This document shows positions 1-9,708 of a stretch of DNA of 64,000 nt, one piece after another. Source of the DNA: Erythrobacter sp. (GTDB lineage Bacteria; Pseudomonadota; Alphaproteobacteria; Sphingomonadales; Sphingomonadaceae); the NCBI RefSeq assembly GCF_024305245.1, contig NZ_JAMWYX010000002.1, forward strand, positions 186,001 through 250,000, in the 5' to 3' direction. Positions within the stretch are counted from its first letter, which is position 1. Every line of letters starts with the position of its first letter. Both the position numbers and the translations under genes were made by a program. Below the pieces are notes generated by a model, which was given only the letters and a program-made list of their open reading frames with translations, ran no database searches and was not told the origin of the DNA.

Positions 1-264
1 GAAGGGCTGAAGGGCGATGACGGCACGCTCCACGCGGTCCAGCAGGCGTGGATCGCCGCGCAAGTGCCGCAATGCGGATATTGCCAGTCCGGCCAGATCA
101 TGGCGGCGGTTGCGCTGATCGAGCAGACTGGCACGCCGTCCGACGCCCAAATCGACGAGGCGATGACCAATATCTGCCGCTGCGGCACCTATCCGCGTAT
201 CCGCACGGCGATTCTGGCCGCCACCGGTCAGGCGGCCGCCGCTGCCGTGCAGGGAGAGGCATGA
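1..264 (+). CDS. (2Fe-2S)-binding subunit of a molybdenum hydroxylase, 5' end missing
   Basis: The reading frame is open from base 1, so the start lies before the window and only the C-terminal 87 residues are present. They hold the all-helical second [2Fe-2S] domain of the xanthine oxidase family: CGYCQSG and then CRCGTYPRI supply the four cluster cysteines. The protein passes electrons from the molybdenum site of the next gene's product to an outside acceptor. The stop overlaps the next start (ATGA), so the two are translationally coupled. The pairing of a small 2Fe-2S subunit with a one-piece large subunit, without a separate FAD gene in view, resembles isoquinoline 1-oxidoreductase (IorA) and related aldehyde dehydrogenases. 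The true substrate cannot be read from the sequence. Confidence 0.9.
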   Translation, partial: EGLKGDDGTLHAVQQAWIAAQVPQCGYCQSGQIMAAVALIEQTGTPSDAQIDEAMTNICRCGTYPRIRTAILAATGQAAAAAVQGEA

Positions 265-2537
265 TGGCCGACAACCCCAATCCCAATATCGACGAAGTGG
301 GCGCCGCGCCCGCGCCGGAAACGCCGGTCAAGAAGAAGGGCGTGAAGCGCCGCATCTTCCTCGTCGGCAGCGCGCTGCTGGTGGGCGGCGGCGTGTTCGG
401 CCTGTACTGGACAGACAGCGACGCGCGGGCCCGCGCCAAGGCGCTGACCACCGGCGATGGCGAGCACAATTTCCTCAGCTGGATGAAGATCGCCGAGGAT
501 GACATCGTCACGCTGTTCTCGCCGCATATCGACATGGGGCAGGGCACCCACACCGCGCTCGGCCAGATGCTGGCGGACGAGCTCGATGCCGATTGGAGCA
601 AGCTCAAGATCGAGCAGGCGCCGTCCGATATCGCCTTTTCCAACACCGCGCTGGTGCAGAGCTTCCTTGGCGAGATGACCGGCTATCCCGGCGTCATCAA
701 CGCGCTGCCTGCGGCGGTGATCGGGATGTTGACGCGTTCGCAGAAGATCCAGATCACCGGCGGTTCGTCGGCAGTGCGCTTTACCGGACAGGGCGGAATG
801 CGCGTGGTCGGCGCGGCGGTGCGGCTTGCGCTGATAGAGGAAGCGGCGGATCGTCTCGGCGTTCCTGCCAGCGAATTGACCACGGCCGACAGCGCGGTGA
901 CGCACGCCGCATCGGGCCGCAGCCTGCGTTACGGCGAATTGGCGGCAGGCGCGGCGGAACGATCGCTCGACAGCGCGCCGACACTCAAATCGCGCAAGGA
1001 TTACAAGCTGATCGGCAAGCCTGTGGCCCGGATCGACATCCCCGCCAAGGTGGATGGCAGTGCGGTGTACGGGATCGATCTCACGCTTCCGGATATGCGC
1101 GTGGCGACCATCGCGGCGGCTCCGGTGCGCGGGGGCAAGCTGGAATCGGTCGACCAGGCGCCCGCGCTGGCGGTGGCCGGGGTGGAGAAGGTGGTGACGC
1201 TCGATGACGCGGTGATCGTCATCGCCAAGGGGTATTGGCAGGCGCTCAAGGGCTTGCAGGCGCTGTCGCCCAAGTTCACCGATGGCGGTAGCAGCGCAAT
1301 GTCGACCGCCTCGGTCTACGCCGCGCAAGCCAAGCTGCGCGAAGCCGGGAAGCCCGATGCCGAAGCGGGTGCGGGCGATGTCGATGCCGCGCTGACGGCG
1401 GCGGGCGATGCAGCCATCACCGCCGATTTCCGGACGCCGTTCCTCCACCACGCGATGATGGAGCCGTTTGCGCTCACCGCGCATTTCAAGGACGGCAAGC
1501 TCCACCTGTGGGGCGGCTTGCAGGACCCGATCGGCGCGCGTGACCGGGCGGCCAAGGCGGCCGGGCTGGAGATGGACGACGTGATCTTCAACCCGATGAT
1601 CATGGGCGGCGGCTTCGGCAGGCGTTTCCCCGGCGTGACCGAGATCATCGATCAGGCAGCGCTGCTGGCAATGCAGGTGCCCTATCCGGTCAAGCTGATC
1701 TGGAGCCGTGAGGAAGAGGTGCGCCACGGCACCTACCGTCCGCAAACCTCGGCCCGGCTGACCGCTGCGCTCGGCGACGACGGCCGCATTGCGGCATGGC
1801 GCAGCGACTTTGTGCAGGGCGAGGATTCCGAAAGCGAGGCCGGGTTCATCTATGATGTGCCCGCGACATCGCGCCGCCATTTCGCTTACAAGTCGAACCA
1901 GATCGACGGCCCGTGGCGATCGGTCAATTCGACTCAGGTCGGCTTCTACAACGAGAGCTTTATCGACGAGCTGGCTCATGCCGCGGGCGAAGACCCGTAC
2001 CAGTTCCGCCGCAAGCATCTGCCCGAAGGTTCGCGCCACCAGAAGGTGCTCGATACCGTGGCGACCCGCTCCGGCTGGGGCACGCCGCTGCCCGAAGGCA
2101 CCGGGCGCGGGATTGCGATTGTCGAGAGCTTCGGCACCATCGTTGCCGAGGTGATCGAAGCGACGGTCAAGGACGACGGCAGCCCCAAGGTGCTCAAGGC
2201 CTGGGCGGTGGTCGATTGCGGCACCACGGTCAGCCCGGTGAATGCCGAAGCGCAGATTGCAGGGGGTCTGATCATGGGGCTTTCCTCTGCCATCGGTGAG
2301 GCGATCACGCTGGAGAAGGGTGCGGTGGTCGAGAGCAATTTCAACGATTACAACCTGTTGAAACTCGCCGATGCGCCGCCTGTGATCGATGTCCATTTCA
2401 TCGAGAGCGATGCACCGATTGGCGGTATCGGCGAACCCGGCCTGCCGCCCGCCTCGCCCGCGCTCGCCAACGCGCTGTTCGCGGCGACCGGCAAGCGCAT
2501 CCGCACTCTGCCGCTGATGACGCAGGCCAAGGCCTGA
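261..2537 (+). CDS. xanthine dehydrogenase-family molybdopterin-binding subunit (IorB/aldehyde oxidoreductase-like)
   Basis: A 758-residue catalytic subunit that should bind molybdopterin cytosine dinucleotide and hydroxylate an aldehyde or N-heterocycle. The N-terminus has a basic [11 protein letters not shown] stretch followed by a hydrophobic segment (about residues 27-46), suggesting a Tat-like or signal-anchor leader and a periplasm-facing enzyme. MGGGFGRRF near residue 450 is the family's molybdopterin loop. [13 protein letters not shown] close to the C-terminus carries the GEP motif whose Glu is the catalytic base. I chose ATG 261 because it overlaps the upstream stop and follows AGGGAGAGG. 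An adjacent ATG at 264 is equally possible. Its partners are the 2Fe-2S gene upstream and the cofactor-loading genes downstream. Confidence 0.9.
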   Translation: MMADNPNPNIDEVGAAPAPETPVKKKGVKRRIFLVGSALLVGGGVFGLYWTDSDARARAKALTTGDGEHNFLSWMKIAEDDIVTLFSPHIDMGQGTHTALGQMLADELDADWSKLKIEQAPSDIAFSNTALVQSFLGEMTGYPGVINALPAAVIGMLTRSQKIQITGGSSAVRFTGQGGMRVVGAAVRLALIEEAADRLGVPASELTTADSAVTHAASGRSLRYGELAAGAAERSLDSAPTLKSRKDYKLIGKPVARIDIPAKVDGSAVYGIDLTLPDMRVATIAAAPVRGGKLESVDQAPALAVAGVEKVVTLDDAVIVIAKGYWQALKGLQALSPKFTDGGSSAMSTASVYAAQAKLREAGKPDAEAGAGDVDAALTAAGDAAITADFRTPFLHHAMMEPFALTAHFKDGKLHLWGGLQDPIGARDRAAKAAGLEMDDVIFNPMIMGGGFGRRFPGVTEIIDQAALLAMQVPYPVKLIWSREEEVRHGTYRPQTSARLTAALGDDGRIAAWRSDFVQGEDSESEAGFIYDVPATSRRHFAYKSNQIDGPWRSVNSTQVGFYNESFIDELAHAAGEDPYQFRRKHLPEGSRHQKVLDTVATRSGWGTPLPEGTGRGIAIVESFGTIVAEVIEATVKDDGSPKVLKAWAVVDCGTTVSPVNAEAQIAGGLIMGLSSAIGEAITLEKGAVVESNFNDYNLLKLADAPPVIDVHFIESDAPIGGIGEPGLPPASPALANALFAATGKRIRTLPLMTQAKA

Positions 2538-2553
2538 GCAGCGGCTGCGCGTC

Positions 2554-3210
2554 GTGAGCCTTCCCGGCTGGAGCGCGCTGGTGCTGGCGGCGGGGGCAGG
2601 GCGGCGCTTCGGCGGGGGCAAGCTGCTCGCGTTGCTTGACGGTGTGCCGGTGATCCGCCGCACGCTTGGCGCAGTGCTGACCGCAGGGTTCGACGAGGTG
2701 GTGGTCGCCACCGGCGCCGACAGCGCAGCCGTCGCGGGCGCGCTCCAGGGCCTCACCTGCCGGATCGTGCCGGCTGCGGATTGGGAGGAGGGCATGGCCG
2801 CCTCCCTGCGCGGCGGGCTGGCGGCGCTTGGCCAGCCTGCGAAGGGTGTGTTCGTGTTCCTCGGCGATATGCCGCTGGTGCCGGTTCATCTGTGCCCGGC
2901 GCTCGCTGGGCTGGCTGAGCAAGCGGGCTATGCCGCCCGGCCGCGCGTGGCGGGCAAGCCCGGCCATCCGGTCGCCTTCACCACCGCCGCGCTGCCCGAT
3001 CTGGCGCGGCTGACAGGCGATCAGGGTGCCGCAAGTTCGCTCAAGGGTCATGCTGACGCGGTGATCTACTACGACACCGACGCGGTCGGCGCGGTGCTCG
3101 ATATCGATGCCCCTTCAGACCTCGAGGTCGCCGAGCGTGCGTGGAACGCCTGCGCGACCTCGGCCACCAGCGACAGTGCGATGTCGCGCGGAGCCTTGCC
3201 GAAGCCCTGA
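2554..3210 (+). CDS. MobA/MocA-like nucleotidyltransferase (molybdenum cofactor cytidylyltransferase)
   Basis: A 218-residue NTP-transferase starting at GTG, 16 bases after the large hydroxylase subunit. The N-terminal signature LVLAAGAGRRFGGGKLL (residues 9-25) is the nucleotide-binding loop of MobA-like enzymes. FLGDMPLV near residue 107 is the metal-binding Asp motif. By family and by position after a molybdenum hydroxylase, it probably attaches CMP to molybdopterin to make the cytosine dinucleotide form used by this enzyme class. Its last 142 bases overlap the convergent XdhC gene, so one of the two C-termini may be shorter in practice. The functional class is well supported. CMP rather than GMP as donor is inferred from context. 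Confidence 0.85.
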   Translation: MSLPGWSALVLAAGAGRRFGGGKLLALLDGVPVIRRTLGAVLTAGFDEVVVATGADSAAVAGALQGLTCRIVPAADWEEGMAASLRGGLAALGQPAKGVFVFLGDMPLVPVHLCPALAGLAEQAGYAARPRVAGKPGHPVAFTTAALPDLARLTGDQGAASSLKGHADAVIYYDTDAVGAVLDIDAPSDLEVAERAWNACATSATSDSAMSRGALPKP

Positions 3211-4070
3211 AGCCCGATCGGTGCGTGCAGCCGCGCGATATCCGCCGCGCTCACCCCGTGCCCGCGCAACCGGGCAAGCCGCGCATCGAGCCGCGCCCGC
3301 GCACCGATTGCGCCGACATAGAAGGCCTCGCTCGTCAGCGCCGCCGCCAGCCCGCGTTCGTCATCCTCGCGGTCGTGCGAGAGTACCGCCACCGCCGTCC
3401 AGCGGTCGATGCCGATTGCCGCCAGCGCAGGGGCCGGAGCGGTGCGGTGATAGTGCAGGCCGGGGAAGGGCGGCGCTTCGGGACCGCCGGGGACGACCAG
3501 CACCACCTCGATCCCCGATTGCGCAGCAATGGCCGCTGCGGCGAGCGCAGCCCCGTCCTCACCGATCAGCACGAGCCGCGCGGCAGGCTCGAACAATCGG
3601 GCATAGGTTTGGCCGTCCCACGCGAAGGCGGGCGCATCGCTGCACATCGCAGCGCGCCGGTGTTCGCCGCCGCTTTCCCACCGCACCGGACGGCGCGCGG
3701 CATGGCCCTGCATCAGCACCGCGACTGCCGGATCGTCATCGGCCACCGGCTCGACCAGAACGGTGATGCCGCTGCCGCAGGCGAGCTTGATGTCGATCCA
3801 CGGGCTGCCCTCGCCATAGCGCAGCGTCCGGGCTGCGCCCGCCGCCATGGCTTCGCGGGCGTGGCGGGCGACGTCGGCCTCGATGCAGCCGCCCGACAGG
3901 AAGCCCCAATATTCGCTGGGCGTGATCAGCATCTGCGCGCCCGGATCGCGCGGGGCGGAGCCTTCGACCGCGACCAGCGTGGCGATGGCGAACAGATCCC
4001 CGGCGTGCAGAACGTGCGCCAGCGGCTCCCGGATATCGTCGATTGCGGCGGTAAGTCGCCAAGTGGTCAT
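3069..4070 (-). CDS. XdhC family molybdoenzyme maturation protein
   Basis: A 333-residue XdhC/CoxI-type protein. These factors sulfurate or insert the molybdenum cofactor into xanthine-dehydrogenase-family enzymes. The N-terminal domain has GSAPRDPGAQMLI and LSGGCIEADV, the typical XdhC block. The C-terminal half has a Rossmann-like segment starting LVLIGEDGAAL and later SEAFYVGAIGARAR. I start at ATG 4070 (MTTWRLTAAI) rather than the longer in-frame ATG at 4130, because the extra 20 residues look unlike the family. It lies opposite the hydroxylase operon and converges on the cytidylyltransferase gene, with a 142-bp overlap of coding ends. Its tail after QAFHARS has no family similarity that I recognise. 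Confidence 0.87.
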   Translation of the reverse strand: MTTWRLTAAIDDIREPLAHVLHAGDLFAIATLVAVEGSAPRDPGAQMLITPSEYWGFLSGGCIEADVARHAREAMAAGAARTLRYGEGSPWIDIKLACGSGITVLVEPVADDDPAVAVLMQGHAARRPVRWESGGEHRRAAMCSDAPAFAWDGQTYARLFEPAARLVLIGEDGAALAAAAIAAQSGIEVVLVVPGGPEAPPFPGLHYHRTAPAPALAAIGIDRWTAVAVLSHDREDDERGLAAALTSEAFYVGAIGARARLDARLARLRGHGVSAADIARLHAPIGLQGFGKAPRDIALSLVAEVAQAFHARSATSRSEGASISSTAPTASVS

Positions 4071-4299
4071 GAGCAGCCTGCCTGAAGGGGAGGGATGCCG
4101 TTCACTAGGTGTCCGCCGAATTCCGTGCAAGCGCGTGGGGCGGTGATTCGCTTTGGCGGAGCGCCTGTAGGAGACACATGAGACACTGTCCTGAACACGA
4201 AAACCTGCCGCCCCGTCTGACCCGTCCGGAAAAGTGCGAGGGGATCATGGCAGGTCATCCGCGCGACCCTGTCAGCCGCCCGGACAGTAGGAAAGTGCG
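4071..4299. other. intergenic region between xdhC-type gene and eda
   Basis: 229 bases without a convincing gene. Both neighbours are on the minus strand, so this must hold the end of the zwf-edd-eda transcript and the promoter of the XdhC gene. Near the eda stop, CTGTC...GGACAG (about 4268-4287) can form a weak stem. No T-run follows, so I do not call a terminator. A 64-codon open frame on the plus strand shows no family resemblance. Confidence 0.4.
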
Positions 4300-4911
4300 C
4301 TAGCGCAGCGCCGCCGCCTCGCGCGCCAAAGCCTCGACCTTGACCTTGTCCGGTGCGCCCTTGGGGACGACCCAGCTGCCGCCGACGCACAGGACCCGGT
4401 CGAAGGCGAGCCATTCGGCTGCGTTGTCCGGCCCGATACCGCCGGTGGGGCAGAACCGGACGTTTCCGAACGGCGCAGCCAATGCCTTCAGCGCGGGCAA
4501 TCCGCCCGAAGCCATCGCCGGAAAAAACTTGAACCGGTCGAGGCCCAGATCCATCCCGCGCATGATGTCGCCCGCATTGGCGATGCCCGGCAGGAACGGC
4601 ACGCCCGCTGCAATCGCGGCCTTGCCCAGTGGTTCGGTGAGGCCTGGGGAAACGATGAATTCGCTCCCCGCCGCCAGCGCCGCGTCGAGTTCGCGTGGGT
4701 TGGTGACGGTGCCCGCGCCGACAATCGCGCCGGGAACCTGCTTCATCGCCGTGATAGCGTCGAGCGCCGCCGGGGTGCGCAGCGTGACTTCGAGCACGCG
4801 CAAACCGCCCGCCACCAGCGCCTCTGCCAGCGGCATGGCGTGGGCGACATCGTCGATCACGATCACAGGGATCACCGGGGCGGTGCGCATCAATTGGTCA
4901 ATCGCGCTCAT
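4300..4911 (-). CDS. eda: KDPG/KHG aldolase
   Basis: A 203-residue 2-dehydro-3-deoxy-phosphogluconate aldolase. It splits KDPG into pyruvate and glyceraldehyde 3-phosphate, the last step of the Entner-Doudoroff pathway, and often also acts on 4-hydroxy-2-oxoglutarate. LEVTLRTP carries the conserved Glu. RFKFFPA has the Schiff-base lysine. FCPTGGI is the phosphate-binding loop. Length is normal for the family. It is the last gene of zwf-edd-eda, starting three bases after the edd stop, so it should be cotranscribed and coupled. No dedicated promoter is visible. Confidence 0.97.
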   Translation of the reverse strand: MSAIDQLMRTAPVIPVIVIDDVAHAMPLAEALVAGGLRVLEVTLRTPAALDAITAMKQVPGAIVGAGTVTNPRELDAALAAGSEFIVSPGLTEPLGKAAIAAGVPFLPGIANAGDIMRGMDLGLDRFKFFPAMASGGLPALKALAAPFGNVRFCPTGGIGPDNAAEWLAFDRVLCVGGSWVVPKGAPDKVKVEALAREAAALR

Positions 4912-4914
4912 TCG

Positions 4915-6726
4915 TCACATCCCTCCGGTGGCAAGCATTGCGGTGGCGCCTTGTTCGGCTCCGTCGGCGAAGCGGCGGAACATTCCGAACAATTCGCGCC
5001 CTGTGCCCAGCTGTTCGTGCGGATTGGGCGCAGCATCGCGCGCCTCAAGGTCGGCGGTGGTGGATAGCGTGCCGGTGACCGCGCAAACCTTCACCACATC
5101 GCCATCGCGCAGCCGGGCGAGCGGGCCGCCACCCAATGCCTCAGGCGTGCAGTGGATTGCGGCGGGCACCTTGCCGCTTGCGCCTGACATCCGGCCATCG
5201 GTGACCAGCGCGACCTTGAACCCGCGATCCTGCAACACGCCGAGCACAGGGGTCAGCTTGTGAAGTTCGGGCATCCCGTTGGCGCGCGGGCCCTGAAAGC
5301 GCACCACCACCACCACATCGCGGTCTAATTCGCCCGCCTTGAAGGCGGCGGCGACGCTCGGCTGATCCTCGAACACGCGGGCCGGGGCTTCGACCGTCCA
5401 GCGTTCGGGATCGACCGCCGATGTCTTGAAGCACGCCCGCCCGACATTGCCGGTGAGCAGCCGCATCCCGCCATCGGCGCGAAACGGAGCGCTGACCGGG
5501 CGCAGCATCGTGTCGTCGCCCGCCGCGCCGACTTCGCGCCACACCAGCGTATCGTCATCCAGTCCCGGCTCGCGCGCGTAATCCGACAGATCGCCGCGCC
5601 CGACGGTGAGGATATCGCGGTGCGCCAGCCCCGCTTCGAGCAGCTCGCCAATGACATAGCCCATGCCGCCCGCTGCGTGGAACTGGTTCACGTCGCCCGA
5701 TCCGTTGGGATAGATCTGCGCGATAAGTGGCACCGCGCCGGACAGCTCCGACAGGTCGTCCCAGTCGAAGATCACGCCCGCCGCGCGCGCCATGGCGGGC
5801 AGGTGGATTGCATGATTGGTCGATCCGCCGGTCGCCAGCAGGCCGACCGCTGCGTTGACGATAGCCTTTTCGTCGACGCAATGGCCCAGCGGGCGGTATT
5901 CATTGCCCTTGCGCCCGATCGCGGCGACCCGGTGCACCGCCTCGCGGTCGAGCGCCTGTCGCAGCTTCGTTCCCGGCTGGATGAAGGCGCTGCCGGGAAT
6001 GTGCAGCCCCATCATCTCCATCATCATCTGGTTGGAATTGGCGGTGCCGAAAAAGGTGCAGGTGCCGGGCGAATGGTAACTTGCCATCTCGCTCGCCAGC
6101 AATTCGGCGCGGTCTGCCTTGCCCTCGGCGTAAAGCTGGCGGACGCGCTGCTTTTCCTTGTTGGGGATGCCGGTCGGCATCGGGCCGCCGGGGACGAAGA
6201 TCGTCGGCAAGTGGCCGAACCGCAAGCTGCCCATCAGCAGACCCGGCACGATCTTGTCGCAGATGCCGAGCATCAGCGCGCCGTCGAACATCGCGTGGCT
6301 CATGGCGACAGCGGTGGAGAGCGCGATGACGTCGCGACTGAACAGCGACAGTTCCATGCCGACTTCGCCCTGCGTCACCCCGTCGCACATTGCCGGCGTG
6401 CCGCCCGCGACCTGCACGGTGGCGCCGATTTCGCGCGCGTAGATCTTCAGCCGCTCGGGATAACGGTAATAGGGCGCGTGGGCCGACAGCATGTCGTTAT
6501 AGGCGGTGACGACGCCGATATTCGGCCCGCGCGCGGCGACCATCGCGGGCTTGTCCTCCTCCATCCCGGCATAGGCGTGCGCGAGGTTGGAACACGACAC
6601 CGCACTGCGATCGCCCATGTTGTCGCCTTCGCGGGCGATCAGGTCGAGATAGGCGGCGCGGCTGCTGCGCGAATTTTCGATCACCCGCTGGGAGACGCGG
6701 TGCAGGGTGTCGTGAAGATTACTCAT
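4915..6726 (-). CDS. edd: phosphogluconate dehydratase
   Basis: A 603-residue member of the IlvD/Edd family that dehydrates 6-phosphogluconate to KDPG in the cytoplasm. Sequence signs are [11 protein letters not shown] and [15 protein letters not shown], which contain cysteines for the [4Fe-4S] cluster, and the C-terminal [15 protein letters not shown] block. Length matches Edd (about 600) rather than IlvD (about 560 or 615), and the neighbours zwf and eda settle the assignment. Its start overlaps the zwf stop by 8 bases and eda follows after 3 bases, so the three form one operon. Confidence 0.97.
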   Translation of the reverse strand: MSNLHDTLHRVSQRVIENSRSSRAAYLDLIAREGDNMGDRSAVSCSNLAHAYAGMEEDKPAMVAARGPNIGVVTAYNDMLSAHAPYYRYPERLKIYAREIGATVQVAGGTPAMCDGVTQGEVGMELSLFSRDVIALSTAVAMSHAMFDGALMLGICDKIVPGLLMGSLRFGHLPTIFVPGGPMPTGIPNKEKQRVRQLYAEGKADRAELLASEMASYHSPGTCTFFGTANSNQMMMEMMGLHIPGSAFIQPGTKLRQALDREAVHRVAAIGRKGNEYRPLGHCVDEKAIVNAAVGLLATGGSTNHAIHLPAMARAAGVIFDWDDLSELSGAVPLIAQIYPNGSGDVNQFHAAGGMGYVIGELLEAGLAHRDILTVGRGDLSDYAREPGLDDDTLVWREVGAAGDDTMLRPVSAPFRADGGMRLLTGNVGRACFKTSAVDPERWTVEAPARVFEDQPSVAAAFKAGELDRDVVVVVRFQGPRANGMPELHKLTPVLGVLQDRGFKVALVTDGRMSGASGKVPAAIHCTPEALGGGPLARLRDGDVVKVCAVTGTLSTTADLEARDAAPNPHEQLGTGRELFGMFRRFADGAEQGATAMLATGGM

Positions 6727-8158
6727 GCCACGTTACTCCGTCGCGTTCGGCAAGGGCGATGGCGGCGCTCGGCCCCCAGCTTCCGGCGGTGTAGGTTCGG
6801 GGCGTCAGGCTTTCGGCGCTCCACAACGCGCGGATCGCATCGACCCATTCCCATTGCGCTTCCACCTCGTCGCGTCGCACAAACAGGGTCTGGTCGCCCT
6901 CAACCAGATCAAGCAGCAGCCGCTCATAGGCGATCCGCCGCACCGCGCCGCTGAACACGTCGGGCATGGCGATGTTGAGCGGCACGGAGCGCAGGCGGAT
7001 GCCTTCGCGGTCCAGCCCCGGCACTTTCGCCATCAGCGAAAGGGTGATGTTTTCTTCGGGCTGGATGCCGATGACGAGCCGGTTGGGCTGCATCGTCGCG
7101 CCTTTTCCGGCGAAGATGCTGTGCGGCACGCAGCGGAACTGGATGATGATCTCGGTCACGCGTTTGGGCAGGCGCTTGCCGGTTCTGAGATAGAACGGCA
7201 CGCCCTTCCAGCGCCAGTTATCGACATGCGCCTTGATCGCGACGAAGGTTTCGGTGTCGCTGTCCTTGCCCAACTCATCATCATAGCCTGGCACGGCCTG
7301 CCCGCCGATTGCGCCGGCGCGGTACTGCCCGGTGACGGTTTCGCCCGCGACGACCGGTCGCAGTGCGCGCAGTACCTTGACCTTCTCGTCGCGCACGGCG
7401 GTCGCATCGAAATGCGCAGGCGGCTCCATCGCGACCAGCGCGAGCAGTTGCAGCATGTGGTTCTGCACCATGTCGCGGATCGCGCCCGCATCATCGTAGA
7501 ACGCGACGCGTCCTTCGAGGCCGACGGTCTCGGCGACGGTGATCTGCACGTGGTCGATATGCGCCGCATTCCACAGCGGTTCGAACATGATGTTGGCGAA
7601 CCGCAGCGCCAGCAGGTTCTGCACCGTCTCCTTGCCCAGATAGTGGTCGATCCGGAAGATGCGGTGTTCGGGAAAAGCGCCCGCCACCGCGTCGTTGATC
7701 TCGCAGCTTGAGGCAAGATCGGTGCCGAGCGGCTTTTCGAGGCACATGCGCACCGTCTCACCCGTCAGCCCCGCCGATTGCAGCCCCTTGATCGTCGGGC
7801 CGAACAGGCTGGGCGCGGTCGAGAGGAAGATCGCGAGGCCGCGCTCCGGCGTGCCGACCTTCTCGGCCAGAGCGTCATAGCCTTCGAGCGTGGTCGCATC
7901 GAGCGGCTGGTAGCTGAGGCGGTTCATGAACTCGGCCATCCGCCCGCGCCGGTCCGCGGGCAGGTACTTCTCCAGCGCCGCGCGCGCGAAGTTGCGATAT
8001 TCGCTGTCGGTCATCTCGCTGCGGGCGGTGCCGATGATCTTCAGATCGGGCGCGAGCAGCCCGTCGGCGTCGAGCGCGAACAGGCTGGGCAACAGCATCC
8101 GCTGGGCAAGATCGCCGGTGGCTCCGAACAGCAGCAGGCGGTCAGCGGTGAAGCTCAT
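6719..8158 (-). CDS. zwf: glucose-6-phosphate 1-dehydrogenase
   Basis: A 479-residue enzyme oxidising glucose 6-phosphate to 6-phosphogluconolactone with NADP+ or NAD+. [15 protein letters not shown] (from residue 10) is the dinucleotide fold, EKPLGTDL the substrate loop, and RIDHYLGKE the active-site signature with the catalytic His. It is the first gene of zwf-edd-eda. No pgl (lactonase) gene lies in this operon, so the lactonase is elsewhere or hydrolysis is spontaneous. The 90-base gap upstream contains the 15-bp repeat shared with the glk promoter region, so these two entry genes may be co-regulated. Confidence 0.97.
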   Translation of the reverse strand: MSFTADRLLLFGATGDLAQRMLLPSLFALDADGLLAPDLKIIGTARSEMTDSEYRNFARAALEKYLPADRRGRMAEFMNRLSYQPLDATTLEGYDALAEKVGTPERGLAIFLSTAPSLFGPTIKGLQSAGLTGETVRMCLEKPLGTDLASSCEINDAVAGAFPEHRIFRIDHYLGKETVQNLLALRFANIMFEPLWNAAHIDHVQITVAETVGLEGRVAFYDDAGAIRDMVQNHMLQLLALVAMEPPAHFDATAVRDEKVKVLRALRPVVAGETVTGQYRAGAIGGQAVPGYDDELGKDSDTETFVAIKAHVDNWRWKGVPFYLRTGKRLPKRVTEIIIQFRCVPHSIFAGKGATMQPNRLVIGIQPEENITLSLMAKVPGLDREGIRLRSVPLNIAMPDVFSGAVRRIAYERLLLDLVEGDQTLFVRRDEVEAQWEWVDAIRALWSAESLTPRTYTAGSWGPSAAIALAERDGVTWHE

Positions 8159-8221
8159 GCAGGGGGCCCCTTCTTGGCGTGCGCTCTACCTAGTCGCGCA
8201 CGCGCAAGCCTGCCACCCCGG

Positions 8222-8236
8222 CGCATACTTATTCAA
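8222..8236 (-). promoter_or_regulatory. 15-bp repeat, copy 1, upstream of zwf
   Basis: On the minus strand this reads TTGAATAAGTATGCG, identical to 14638-14652. Its first base lies 78 bases before the zwf ATG, against 76 for glk, in the same orientation. In both copies a CTAG/CTAA-containing AT-richer patch follows about 28 bases later. It could be an activator or repressor site, or an upstream promoter element. The TTGAAT start also resembles a -35 box, but no good -10 lies 17 bases on. It is not palindromic. Confidence 0.55.
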
Positions 8237-8248
8237 GCCCTTCGGGCG

Positions 8249-9538
8249 TCACGCAGGCTTTCTGGCGAAGATCCCGAACCCGGCGATAATGGCATAGCAC
8301 GCCGCTGGCAGCACCAGCGCAAACGCCAGGCTGGTCGCGTCGGCGAGCGCGCCATACAGCACCGGCACCACCGCCCCGCCGCAGATCGCCACGTTGATGA
8401 TCCCCGATCCGTCCGCCGCACGCGGGCCGAGCTTTTCGCAGGCCAAGCTGAAGATGGTCGGGAACATGATCGCGTTCATCAGGCCCACGGCCAGCAGCGA
8501 ATAGCCCGCGACGGTGCCGGTGGAATTGGCCGAGATCGCAATCAGCGTGATCGCGCCAGCCGCGACGGTGGCGAGCAGCAGGCCGGGGCTGACCATGCGG
8601 AGCACTGCCGATCCGATGAAGCGGCCCACCAATGCGCCGCCCCAGTAGAGCGAGATCAGCTTGCCCGCGCTTTGTTCGGGCAGGTTCAGCACCTCGGCCT
8701 GCATCAGGTAATTGACGATGAAACTGCCGATCGCGACTTCGGCGCCGACATACAGGAAGATGCACGCAGCCCCATAGCCGAAGCGCGGGCGCTTCAGCAG
8801 CGCAAGCCCTTCGGCCAAGCTGGTGTGTTCGTGCTTTTCGCCCTTCAGCCGGTTGCGGAACAGCCAGACCACGCCCGCGACAACCGCCAGCGCGGCGGCA
8901 AGGCCGAGATAGCCGTTCACGATCGCCTGACTTTCGGCGGTGCGATAGGCGGCCAGTTCCGCGCCCGACAATTCGGCGGCAGTCACCCCGGCGATGCTGC
9001 CAAGGATCAGGATTGCGCCGAAATAGGGGAAGATCGTGGTGCCGAGCGAGTTGAACGCCTGTGCAAAGGTCAGGCGGCTATGCGTGGTTTTGACCGGCCC
9101 AAGCACACTGATCAGCGGATTGGCGACGATCTGTACCAGCACCACACCGGTTGCCAGGATGAAATAGGCGAACAGGAACATCGGGAACAGCGCCGTCTGG
9201 CTGGCCGGGATAAACAACAGGCACCCCGCCATCATCGCCAGCAGTCCGGCCACCGCGCCGCGCATATAGCCCAGCTTCTTTACCAGCCGCGCGCCCGGAA
9301 CGCCGACCACGGCATATGCGATGAAGAACCAGAACTGCACCAGGCTCGCTTCGAAAAAGCTGAGCGTGAACAGCTCTTTGAGCTTGGGGATGATGACATC
9401 GTTCAGGCTGGTGATCCCGCCGAAGATGAAGAACAGCGCGAAGACGAAGTAATTCAGTCCCGGCGCATCGACCTGCGGGCCGTCTTCCTCGATCGGAAAA
9501 GGATCGGTGCTGGTCGCCAGACCGGGTGCTATCGCCAT
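8249..9538 (-). CDS. FHS-family sugar MFS transporter (glucose/galactose or fucose porter-like)
   Basis: A 429-residue inner-membrane protein with about 12 hydrophobic segments. It belongs to the FucP/GluP branch of the major facilitator superfamily, shown by FVFALFFIFGGITSLND in TM1, VQIVANPLISVLGP and TFAQAFNSLGT in the N-terminal half, and LMNAIMFPTIFSLA in the C-terminal half. It should import a hexose by proton symport. I start at ATG 9538 because GGGGAGAGAG sits just upstream; the frame is open further but that stretch is not protein-like. A LacI-type operator lies 15-30 bases before the ATG and the LacI gene is divergent, so sugar-induced expression is likely. The neighbours point to glucose entering glk and the Entner-Doudoroff pathway. 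Confidence 0.92.
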   Translation of the reverse strand: MAIAPGLATSTDPFPIEEDGPQVDAPGLNYFVFALFFIFGGITSLNDVIIPKLKELFTLSFFEASLVQFWFFIAYAVVGVPGARLVKKLGYMRGAVAGLLAMMAGCLLFIPASQTALFPMFLFAYFILATGVVLVQIVANPLISVLGPVKTTHSRLTFAQAFNSLGTTIFPYFGAILILGSIAGVTAAELSGAELAAYRTAESQAIVNGYLGLAAALAVVAGVVWLFRNRLKGEKHEHTSLAEGLALLKRPRFGYGAACIFLYVGAEVAIGSFIVNYLMQAEVLNLPEQSAGKLISLYWGGALVGRFIGSAVLRMVSPGLLLATVAAGAITLIAISANSTGTVAGYSLLAVGLMNAIMFPTIFSLACEKLGPRAADGSGIINVAICGGAVVPVLYGALADATSLAFALVLPAACYAIIAGFGIFARKPA

Positions 9539-9552
9539 GCTCTCTCTCCCCA

Positions 9553-9568
9553 TTGCGAACGTTCTCAA
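9553..9568. promoter_or_regulatory. LacI-type operator
   Basis: TTGCGAACGTTCTCAA is a 16-bp even palindrome with a central CG, matching in 7 of 8 half-site positions. This is the usual geometry of LacI/GalR-family operators. It lies between the divergent transporter and LacI genes, directly before the transporter's ribosome binding site, where a bound repressor would block transcription. Confidence 0.7.
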
Positions 9569-9708
9569 GACGCCGCTTGTGCAGCAATGCGCGATTGTTT
9601 TGCAAGATTCCAGTCCGAATAGGAATGCACATTGATTGCGCGGGGAATGCACGCCTGATGCACGGGCGCGCTTGCGCGGAGATATCAACAGGACGTAGAT
9701 GATTACCC

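Noticed and set aside
228..2795. 855-codon open frame on the minus strand opposite the molybdenum hydroxylase
   Set aside because: Antisense shadow produced by GC-rich codon bias; residue composition is Arg/His-rich and no family motif appears, while the plus-strand frame is a clear enzyme.
4109..4303. 64-codon plus-strand frame between the XdhC gene and eda
   Set aside because: No homology signal, no convincing ribosome site, and it runs into the eda stop region.
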